Shown one piece after another: positions 42,455 through 50,770 of a stretch of DNA of 64,000 bases (positions are counted from its first letter, which is position 1; each line of letters starts with the position of its first letter). A program made the translations under genes and the position numbers. Below the pieces are notes generated by a model that made no database searches, was not told the origin of the DNA, and worked only from the letters and a program-made list of their open reading frames with translations. Source of the DNA: Rebecca billardiae RCC1528 (Eukaryota; Haptophyta); NCBI GenBank assembly GCA_965240325.2, contig OZ251224.1:2852001-2916000 (forward strand), in the 5' to 3' direction.

Positions 42455-44558
42455 TCAGTCGTCCATGGGCGGCTCAAAGGGCAGGCACTTGCCGTCACGG
42501 ACGGCCAGGATGGCGACCTTCCCAGAGAGGCTGCTGGCCGCTGGCCCGTTGATCGGGCACGTGACACCCCCGGCCGGGAACTCGAAGAGCTCCATGTAGC
42601 GCTCGAGGTACATGTGGCACGCCCAGGCGCCCCAGCCCGCGTTGATGTCCTGATCCTTGCCGCGGCGTGTCAGCTCGAGCTCTTCGTGATCCACGCCAGC
42701 CCACTCGGGCAGGTTGCTGCGGAAGCCCGCCCAGCTGACCACCTTGCCGTTGGGGAAGTTCTCCGCGAGCAGCTGCACGGACGTCCACGTGGTCGCCGGG
42801 TCATGCAGCTCGGCAATCACGAGCGGGCGCACGTTGGGGTGCGAGGAGCCGAGCGGCGGGCCCGGGCGCGGCACGTTGGGCGAGGTTGCGATGTACATCA
42901 GGTCCCACGCGCGCAGGTAGCCGAGTGGATGCCGCGGGCGCAGCTCGTCATGCAGGTAGTTCGCCAGCTCGCGCGCGCCCATCCGGCCGGCGAAGTCGAC
43001 CGAGCGCACGATTGAGAGGGCGTTGGTGTGCTTCTCGTCGCTGTCGAGCCGTGCATCAAATGCAGCCGTGTCTTCTGGCAGCCCGAGCGGCTTTGTCCCC
43101 TTGAAGCAGCAGCCGTCGGCGCGGAAGTCGCCGTAGTCGTACAGCGACTGCACGCAGGCCATCAGAATGGCCCCGTGCGGCTCCACGCCGTTCAGCTCGA
43201 TGCCGTTGCCGGAGATCGCAGCATGCACAACGGAGAGCGCCTTGACCTTGGTGTGGTGCGTGCGCAGCAGCTCGTGCAGCTTGGCAGTCGGGTACGGCGC
43301 GGCCGAGCACTTGTCCTCCTCGAAGATGGCGGTGTCGGCGAAGTAGTCTGAATCGCACGCCGAGGTCATCGCGTTGAGCACCTGCTCGTATGCCCGCGAG
43401 ACCAGCTCGCCGTACTCATGCACGTCGCTGTGCACCGCCTGGTTGCCGTCCAGCACGAGCCGGTCGACCTTGTCCGGGAACACGGTGGCGTACGCTGCCG
43501 CCACCTCAGAGCCGTACGTTTGGCCCCACACCGACAGCTTCCGAGCACCTGCGAGGCGAGAGGAGAGACGGAGGGTGTGTGGCGCATCGGGCATGTCAGC
43601 AGGGTGGGCGCGCGCAGGCTGCGTCGACCGGCTGCTCAGCCGTGATCGGAAAGCGCGCTCGCGGCGCGCGCGCACCGATGGCCGCACGGAATACGTCCAT
43701 GTCGCGCACGAGGTCGATGGTGCCGGCGAAGTCCTGCCACGCCATCTCGCCGCGCACCTCGTTCGTCCCGAGCGCGTAATCCTTGCGGCACAGCCTCGAC
43801 GCCGCCCCCTGCAGCAGCGCGAAGAGCTCGGTCGCATCCCTGCTCGTCTGCATAGCAATCTCAGGGTTGTGGTGGTTGAGGTACGGTAGCGCCTTCGCGT
43901 ACAGGGCGTCGAAGTCGAGGCCGGCGTCCTTGTGCGCCTTCTTCACCGCGGCGAGCGCGTGGTACGACAGCGCGTCGTAGCACTCGATCTGCGGGAACGG
44001 CTTGACGCGCTCGTCGCTCTCCGTCTGGAAGAAGGGCACCTCCGGCGGATCAGGGTCGTCCTTCGCCGGCGTGATGCCGCGCTGCGTGATGGCGAGATTG
44101 TCAAAGCCATTGAAGAGCATGGGCCTCATGAAGTTGTCCAGGAAAAGGCGGCAGTCGTGCGCGCTACCCGGCCCACCGCAGTGCGTGAGCACCGCGTGAT
44201 CCTCCTCGTAGCAGTTGGTGAGCGCCGAGACGCGCACAGCCGTGTAGCCAAGGTCAATGTCCGCCTTGCGAAGGGCAGCATCGTCGTGGACGATGGGGAC
44301 CTTGAGCCAGCCGTGAAGCTCGTGCACGACGTGTTGGCGGAGCCGTCCCGTCGGAACCGCATCCCACTTGAGGAGGTCCGGGTCCGGGTCGCAGATCGCG
44401 CGGCGCGGCGACGAGCCGGCGATGGACCTGTCGCCACGCTCGGCTCCCGCGCGCCAGCTGGCTGGCGCGTCGGGCAGGACGAGGAGCGCGACGCCGAGCG
44501 CACACGCGACGGTCGCGCCCGCGAGGAGAACGAGCACGCGCCTACTCGGCGCTTGCAT
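42455..44558 (-). CDS. TAP-like alpha/beta-hydrolase, probably catalytically dead, membrane-anchored
   Basis: Two exons: 44558-43676 and 43548-42455 (phase 1), 658 aa. Residues ~7-28 are a hydrophobic signal or anchor (RRVLVLLAGATVACALGVAL). The fold is that of tripeptidyl-aminopeptidase-like hydrolases (peptidase family S33). It has the oxyanion motif CGGPGS (127-132; usually HGGPG), a nucleophile elbow at KLSVWGQTYGSEVAAAYA, FPDKVDRLVLDGN after it, and a C-terminal TAP-like cap domain with PLVIAELHDPATTW. The elbow is G-Q-Thr305-Y-G where the family has G-x-Ser-Y-G, and the position of the catalytic His (usually GHG) reads AGFRSN. The acid Asp seems kept. Loss of Ser and His suggests a binding or structural role. 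An in-frame ATG at 44723 would extend the N-terminus. Confidence 0.85.
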
Positions 44559-45179
44559 CGGCCTGGCTGCGGCTGGGAGCGCGAGGTGCGTCGGCGCGGC
44601 GCCGCCGAAAGACGCGATGTCGTGATGATGACGACCGGAAACTCGCAACCCGAGCGAGCTTGCCCTGCGCACCCGCGGCCGGGCGGGGGTTGTTCTCGCG
44701 AGCAGAGGCGAGATGGTTCTCATGGGTCCCAGACTTGTAATCCATATACCATCATTCTACGGCTGACGGCTCAATGATCTCCTAATACTACTACGATTGA
44801 CGAACGGCACTAATGCGCACTGCCCAATTGGCTCAACCAATCGCGATCGCTTGCTCATCACGAACGTGTTTTACGCCTGTACAGTTTACCAATGAGAGTA
44901 CAACCAGTACTATTATGGTCACCCGCCTCATTATTGTCTTCGCTCGTCAACATGGGTAGGAAGATCTTGCTCGTGCCACCTCTCCGTCGATCTTGATCGC
45001 TCGGGAGCCTCGGCGGCGGCGGCAGTCCTCATCGGATCCGCTCGGTAGCGGGGCCGAACACGCCGCGCGACCCGGCCCTCGTCATTCCGAGGCTTCCGGC
45101 GGCACGCGGCGGAGACCGACTTCCGCGCCGCGGAGCAGCTGATCGCCGAGGACGTCCCGGAAGCAAGTGGTCGAGAGCC
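44559..45179. promoter_or_regulatory. Divergent promoter region, TAP-like gene / DUF4832-SPPP gene
   Basis: 621 bp between divergent ATGs. It contains a lower-GC stretch around 44750-44930 with CCAAT/ATTGG-like boxes (near 44824-44845 and 44892). Their use is speculative. Confidence 0.4.
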
Positions 45180-48014
45180 ATGCTCGTCGCGCGCACGGTC
45201 GCCCTGCTGCTGCTCGCCGCGCATGCCGCGCTCGCCCAGCCGCCCGCGCCGGAGTGGGCTCCGCCCTTCACCGCGATCGTGTCGACCGCCGGGCCGCTCA
45301 CGACGTACCGCGCCAACCCGTACACGGGCTTCCTCACGCGCACGGAGAAGGCTGACACGGGCGTGTGGGATGCAAGCATGGACTATGTCGTCATGCCCCT
45401 CAAGGACGTCGTCGTCGGCCCGGCCAAGTACGACTGGCGCAAGTTTGAGGCCACGCTCGCAGCTGCGGCCGCCAAGTCGCGGCACGTCGTCGCGCGCTTT
45501 GTGCTCGACCTGCCGGAGGAGTCCTCGGCCGTGCCACGGTACCTGCTCGACGGCGGCCTGTGGCTCACGCACTACGACGAGCACGGTGGCGGCCGCTCGC
45601 CCAACTACAACAACGCCACCCTCCAGGCCGCCCTGCTCGACTTCGTGCACGCGTTTGGCATGCAGTACGACCTCGACCCGCGGCTTCCTGTCGTCCAGGC
45701 CGGACTGCTCGGCTTCGAGGGCAACTGGCACACGTTCCCAAGCAGCCTCATGGCAAACACCGGCTTTCAGACCACGCTCGCCAACGCCTTCGCCAAGGCC
45801 TTCACCTCGGGCGAGACGCATGTGCAGTTCCCCTACCCCGTCCCGGGCGAGAGCGGGATGGTGCAGCACGCCTTCGGCTACTACGACGACGGCTTCTGCT
45901 GGTCGACGGTCTGGCCGGACGTGGACTGGTTCTTCCTCACGAAGATCCGGGGTCCGATCATGGGCAACGATGGCGAGTACAACCAGTGGCGGGCGAAGAC
46001 GATCGGCGGCCAAATCTACCCGAAGCTCCAGGACGACATCTTCACCGCGCGGTATGCAGTGCACCCGGACATTGTCATCGACCGCGCGGAAGACGACCGC
46101 CGCGGGGACGTGTACTCGCAGCAGTTCGTGGACGCGGTGGAGCAGACGCACATGTCGTGGGTGGTGAATCCGAGCGCGCTCGCCGGCGACTACACAGACC
46201 CAGCCGTCATCGCCGCCGCGGAGGCCGGCGCAAACACCCTCGGCTACGCGCTCACCGTCACAGACGTGCATGCAGAGCTGATCGACGATGCCACGGCGCT
46301 GCGCCTCGAGGTCCGCTTCCAGAACCTGGGCGTCGCACCCTTTTACTGGGACCTCGGCGTGCAGGGGTGGCTGTGCTCGACTCACGCACCGTGCGCCATC
46401 GCGGATGCGGACGTCATCGTGCCCTTCTTCCCGCTCGACAAGGACATCGTGCTGCGTGGCCTCCAGCCGACGAACCGTGTGCCGTACGTTGGCGTCGCGG
46501 GCGCGCGCCTCGCGCACGAGACGGTTCGGACCAACTGGTGCCACTTCATGACGCCGGCGCTCAAGTGGCTGGTACTCAAGTTCGAGTGCCCGACGTGCTA
46601 CGACTCGCGTCCGGTGTTCTTCCACAACACGGACGTGGACGAGGATGGCACACTTGCCGTCGACCTCCTTGGTGCCTGCAACTCTCCGCCGATGCCGCCA
46701 GCGCCGCCACCAAGCCCGCCCCCGAGCCCACCGCCTTCGCCGCCACCCTCGCCACCGCCGAGCCCGCCGCCGAGCCCGCCGCCGTCGCCGCCGCCGTCGC
46801 CGCCGCCCTCGCCGCCACCGAGCCCGCCGCCCTCGCCGCCGCCCTCGCCGCCACCCTCGCCGCCGCCGAGCCCGCCGCCGAGCCCGCCGCCGTCTCCGCC
46901 GCCGTCGCCGCCGCCGTCGCCACCGCCGTCGCCGCCACCCTCGCCGCCGCCGAGCCCGCCGCCGAGCCCGCCGCCGTCGCCGCCACCGTCGCCACCGCCG
47001 TCGCCCCCGCCGTCGCCGCCGCCCTCGCCGCCGCCCTCGCCGCCGCCGAGCCCGCCGCCCTCACCACCACCGTCGCCACCGCCCAGCCCGCCGCCCTCGC
47101 CACCGCCCTCGCCGCCGCCCTCGCCGCCGCCGAGCCCGCCGCCGAGCCCGCCGCCCTCGCCGCCGCCGTCGCCGCCGCCGTCGCCACCGCCGTCGCCGCC
47201 GCCGTCGCCGCCGCCGAGCCCACCGCCGAGCCCGCCGCCCAGCCCGCCGCCCAGCCCGCCGCCCTCGCCGCCGCCCAGCCCGCCGCCCAGCCCGCCGCCC
47301 AGCCCGCCACCCTCGCCGCCGCCCTCGCCGCCGCCGCCGCCCAAAGAGTGCGACGAGGGCGTCACGCACCACATCTACTTCCAAGACTCCGATGAGGTCT
47401 GGAGCGACGAGCTCTACACGTGTGAGACGCGTATCCGGCCCACATTCGATGGCGGCTATCATGCCGTCAAGCGGTGGCGCCTGCACGTGCCGTCTCCGAT
47501 GACCATCAAGTGGAACGCTTGCGCCGCCTCGCCTGGCTCGCAGCTCAAGCTGCTCGATGGCTGCTGGCGCGAGGGCGGCGTGACGCTCCACTCCGTCGAC
47601 CGCGCCTCCCTGGCCGACTGCGACGCGCCCCCGGGCAAGACGAAGCCCACCCGCGTGGTGAACGCGTCCGTGACGCTGCTGCAGCCAGGCCTGTACACGG
47701 CGGTGCTGTCCGTGCCCAAGTGGACGCCATGCGCGACCTTCACCCTCGAGGCGCACGCTGTGCCGGAGGAGGTCGAGGACGAGCCGGAGGAGCAGCGCGC
47801 GGAGGTCGCAGCCACCGGCGTTGCCACCGAGGCCGTGTCCACGGGTGCGCAGGCTGTCGCGTGGGTGCGCGGCGACAGGGCGTTGCCCTTGCTCGGCGCG
47901 CTCGGCTGCGTGGCCGCGCTCGTGCTGGCGCACGCGCGTGCCGCGCGCCCAGCGCCCGACGCGGCCGAGGGCGGTCGGCAGCCAGCGCAGGGCGCGCACT
48001 CGACCATGATTTGA
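45180..48014 (+). CDS. Secreted DUF4832-like domain + SPPP spacer + novel Cys-rich domain + C-terminal membrane helix
   Basis: One exon, 944 aa. Signal peptide MLVARTVALLLLAAHAALA. Residues ~25-500 resemble the bacterial DUF4874/DUF4832 pair (glycosidase-like (beta/alpha)8 proteins): YRANPYTGFLTRTEK, VARFVLDLPEESSAVPRYLL, NYNNATLQAALLDFVHAFG and VVQAGLLGFEGNWHT. Residues ~503-720 are pure SPPP repeats. Residues ~722-870 form a domain with regularly spaced Cys (PPKECDEG, RPTFDGGYH, KRWRLHVPS, KWNACAA, LLDGCW, LLQPGLYTAVLSVPKWTPC). The same domain occurs in the minus-strand protein at 49090-50361. A hydrophobic helix (~900-920; LPLLGALGCVAALVLAHA) ends the protein. It looks like a surface glycan-acting or glycan-binding protein on a stalk. 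Enzyme activity is not shown. Confidence 0.85.
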   Translation: MLVARTVALLLLAAHAALAQPPAPEWAPPFTAIVSTAGPLTTYRANPYTGFLTRTEKADTGVWDASMDYVVMPLKDVVVGPAKYDWRKFEATLAAAAAKSRHVVARFVLDLPEESSAVPRYLLDGGLWLTHYDEHGGGRSPNYNNATLQAALLDFVHAFGMQYDLDPRLPVVQAGLLGFEGNWHTFPSSLMANTGFQTTLANAFAKAFTSGETHVQFPYPVPGESGMVQHAFGYYDDGFCWSTVWPDVDWFFLTKIRGPIMGNDGEYNQWRAKTIGGQIYPKLQDDIFTARYAVHPDIVIDRAEDDRRGDVYSQQFVDAVEQTHMSWVVNPSALAGDYTDPAVIAAAEAGANTLGYALTVTDVHAELIDDATALRLEVRFQNLGVAPFYWDLGVQGWLCSTHAPCAIADADVIVPFFPLDKDIVLRGLQPTNRVPYVGVAGARLAHETVRTNWCHFMTPALKWLVLKFECPTCYDSRPVFFHNTDVDEDGTLAVDLLGACNSPPMPPAPPPSPPPSPPPSPPPSPPPSPPPSPPPSPPPSPPPSPPPSPPPSPPPSPPPSPPPSPPPSPPPSPPPSPPPSPPPSPPPSPPPSPPPSPPPSPPPSPPPSPPPSPPPSPPPSPPPSPPPSPPPSPPPSPPPSPPPSPPPSPPPSPPPSPPPSPPPSPPPSPPPSPPPSPPPSPPPSPPPSPPPSPPPSPPPSPPPSPPPSPPPSPPPSPPPPPKECDEGVTHHIYFQDSDEVWSDELYTCETRIRPTFDGGYHAVKRWRLHVPSPMTIKWNACAASPGSQLKLLDGCWREGGVTLHSVDRASLADCDAPPGKTKPTRVVNASVTLLQPGLYTAVLSVPKWTPCATFTLEAHAVPEEVEDEPEEQRAEVAATGVATEAVSTGAQAVAWVRGDRALPLLGALGCVAALVLAHARAARPAPDAAEGGRQPAQGAHSTMI
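46686..47340 (+). repeat. SPPP-coding minisatellite
   Basis: About 650 bp of 12-bp units encoding SPPP, without interruption, separating the two folded domains of the protein. Confidence 0.95.
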
Positions 48015-49089
48015 TGATCGCAAGCGCGGCCGCTGCTGCTGCTTCTGGATGCGAAGCCGTTTCCAGATTCAAGGTACAACACGCGCATCCGTCCTGCGGC
48101 GAATGGCCATTTTCGCACACCGTTCCGCACTCGGTCGCCTGGCTGCTGCATGCGAGCGCCTGTGACTAACTACTATGTCTACTATCTATTGCCTGCCGAC
48201 CAGCTTGTCCAGCTTCGACCGTGACACGAGCCCCGCGGGCGCGGAACGGATGGCGCGGTGCATCGTCGCCGCTGCCGTCGCTATAGATATCGCCAGTGCT
48301 GAGACTCGTGGCTCAAGTCCGGCCCGTGTAACGCGATGCTTAATGCGCGAGCTTTATTAATGTTATCACTCGGATTTACACGGTAGTGATCGCGCAGCAT
48401 TATCGTCTGCTAGGATAAAATAATATTTATAATAACATAAAATATTATTTTATCTCTTTAACAAAATAACGCGTCGCGTAGACCTGTGGCACTATTTATT
48501 ATTATCAATTATATATATAACAATATATATATATATGGGTTGGCGCTGCGCGTCAACTTGGGCTGGAAGCCTGTTTCTTAACTAACGCCTACTGATGGCT
48601 CGCGGCCAGTGGCTCGAGCTTGGAACTTCCGACGCTGCCATGGGCGCAAGCGACGGCGCAGCGGCAGCGGGGCTGACGACGCGCGCGGGCCGCGCGTATG
48701 CACGTCTGAGCACGGCGCGGAGTGCGCGCTGCAATGACTGGCCCGCCTGCACTGGCTGCAGCACCACGCCCCGCACGGTGAGTGAGAGTGTGGCCCGTGC
48801 CCAAGGCCGTCCGCCGACCAGCCTGCGGCCGCCTGCTGCAGCTCGTGGGAAAATATATATTGTTATTACTATTTTTAAAATACAGACGTTTAACACTTTA
48901 ACAGTACTGTAGAGATTTCACCGGCGGAACCGCGTAGTGTCTTCAAGCTACGACTGCATGTATCTAAAAACATTAGCAGCAGGTACTATTAGTAGCTTAC
49001 TCATGAGCTCTTCATAGCTACTCATGTGTGTTGTGTTAATGGACATGAGAATCATCATCCTCGATCTTGTCACAACAATCACGACATCG
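48015..49089. other. Convergent intergenic region, about 1.1 kb
   Basis: Holds the 3' flanks of two facing genes. It includes an AT-rich part (48360-48540, with TATATATA runs). No gene, RNA or repeat family was recognised. Confidence 0.5.
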
Positions 49090-50361
49090 TCAATGCACGA
49101 CCGCCTCCGATGTCGGCTGGTTGCCGCTCAGAAGCTCATCTGCCGCGCCGCGCTGCCGACGGGCGCGCAGCGTCAGCGCGAGCGCCACGACCACCAGCAG
49201 CAGGACGACCGCGAGGCTGAGCATACCGAGCGGCGCGGAGTATGCACCAGGCGCCATCGCAGCACTCCGCATCTCGGCGCGCGCCACCTCGGGGGCCGCC
49301 AGCGTCGCCCTCGTCCTCATGTAGAAGTCCATGCACGGCACCCAGGCTGGCACGGCCAGCGCTGCGGTGTACAGGCCTGGCTGCAGGATAATCGACGCGT
49401 GGAAGCCAAACTTGTGCGGGATGGGGCACTCGCCCCGCTTGGACTGCGCCGTGAGCATCGGCCCGTCAAAGGTGGGCTCGCCCACGCAGCCTTCCACCAG
49501 CATGAGGCGAGCATGCGACGGGATGGCGCAGGCGTCCCACTCGAGGAGCGTTGGCACGGCCACGTGCAGCTTCCACGCCTGCAGCCGGAGGTTCTCGCCG
49601 TCGAATGTGGGGCGCTCGCGCAGCTCGCCGCACGTCTCGTGCTTCGTCCGCCAGCGCTTCTCCCCCTTGATCGTGAGGTTGAGATACATCGTGTCACCGT
49701 GTTCACAGAGAAGCGGCGGCGGCGAGGGTGGTGGCGGCGGAGGCGATGGTGGCGGTGAGGGCGGCGGCGAGGGCGGCGGTGAGGGCGGCGGCGGCGAGGG
49801 CGGCGGCGACGGCGGCGGTGAGGGCGGCGGCGGTGACGGGGAGGGCGGTGGCGGCGTCGGCGAGGGCGGCGGTGACGGCGAGGGCGGCGGCGGGGGAGGC
49901 GACTTCGGCGGCGAGGGCGGTGGTAGTGGCGGTGGCGGTGACGGTGAGGGCGGCGGTGGACGCGGTGGCGGTGGCGGCGACGGTGAAGGCGGCGGCGGCG
50001 ATGGTGAGGGCGGCGGCGTAGGTGATGGTGGCGGTGAGGGCGGCGGCGAGGGCGGCGGTGAGGGCGGCGGCGGCGGCGAGGGCGGCGGCGGTGGCGGTGG
50101 CGGTGACGGTGAGGGCGGCGGCGGCGTCGGCGAGGGTGGCGGTGACGGCGAGGGCGGCGGCGGGGGGGGCGAGGTCGGCGGCGAGGGCGGTGGTAGTGGT
50201 GGTGGCGGTGACGGTGAAGGCGGAGGTGGCGGCGCCGAGGGCGGTGGCGGCGACGGTGAGGGTGGCGGCGGATGCGGATGGGGCACCCGAGGAACCGCGC
50301 CCGCGGCGGCTAGGAGGCAGGCTGCGGCCACCGTGCGGACGGAGGGCGCCATGCGCGTCAT
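49090..50361 (-). CDS. SPPP-stalk membrane protein sharing the novel Cys-rich C-terminal domain
   Basis: One exon, 423 aa from ATG 50361 (or 50352). Signal peptide VRTVAAACLLAAAGAVPRVP. Residues ~27-215 are Pro/Ser repeats ([15 protein letters not shown]). Then comes the same folded domain as in the 45180-48014 protein: LLCEHGDT, RERPTFDGENL, AWKLHVAVP, EWDACAIP, LVEGCVGE, LQPGLYTAALAVPAWVPC and FYMRTRA. A strong membrane helix follows (GMLSLAVVLLLVVVALALTL) with a basic stop-transfer (RARRQR) and a ~20-residue tail. No N-terminal catalytic domain is present. It is therefore a shorter paralogue: stalk plus domain plus anchor. It is head-to-head with the LRR gene. Confidence 0.85.
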   Translation of the reverse strand: MTRMAPSVRTVAAACLLAAAGAVPRVPHPHPPPPSPSPPPPSAPPPPPSPSPPPPLPPPSPPTSPPPPPPSPSPPPSPTPPPPSPSPPPPPPPPSPPPPPSPPPSPPPSPPPSPTPPPSPSPPPPSPSPPPPPRPPPPSPSPPPPLPPPSPPKSPPPPPPSPSPPPSPTPPPPSPSPPPPSPPPSPPPSPPPPSPPPSPPPSPPPSPPPPPPSPPPLLCEHGDTMYLNLTIKGEKRWRTKHETCGELRERPTFDGENLRLQAWKLHVAVPTLLEWDACAIPSHARLMLVEGCVGEPTFDGPMLTAQSKRGECPIPHKFGFHASIILQPGLYTAALAVPAWVPCMDFYMRTRATLAAPEVARAEMRSAAMAPGAYSAPLGMLSLAVVLLLVVVALALTLRARRQRGAADELLSGNQPTSEAVVH

Positions 50362-50770
50362 CTCAATCACACTCGTCGTTCGTGGCGTGACCCGGCGATG
50401 CGTGGCGTGTCGTCCGGCGGCGCACGTCGCTGCACCAGCGTGATTCGCCCGTGTCGGAGTAATGAACGCGTCGGAGCCCTCCTCGTCTTCCCGCCGAACG
50501 GTGGCCAATCCGGCTCACGGCCCTGGCGCCGGCACGTTCGCGCTGACGCTGAACCGTCAGAAAGTGAGTCCGTCGTCAGAATAATCTCATACGTGATGTT
50601 ACGGGTAGGCACGATTTGGTATCTCGGGTACTTTTCGTGACCGTCTTTGGCTATCCTTTGCCCTGACTTGGCTTCTTCCTCCCGATTCAGCCTGGGCGGC
50701 CTCGTGCACGAGTCGCCGCGCCCGGCGGCGGGAACCGGCTCTGAAGACGAGCGACGTCAAAGCGGTGCCG
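50362..50770. promoter_or_regulatory. Divergent promoter region, SPPP-stalk gene / LRR gene
   Basis: About 409 bp between divergent ATGs. No specific motif was assigned. Inferred from position. Confidence 0.4.

Noticed and set aside
44931-46625. Minus-strand frame of 564 codons
   Set aside because: Antisense of the DUF4832-like domain; Arg/His/Val-rich as expected of a GC-rich shadow.
46576-47374. Minus-strand Ala and Gly repeat frames at the second SPPP tract
   Set aside because: Antisense of the SPPP-coding repeat.
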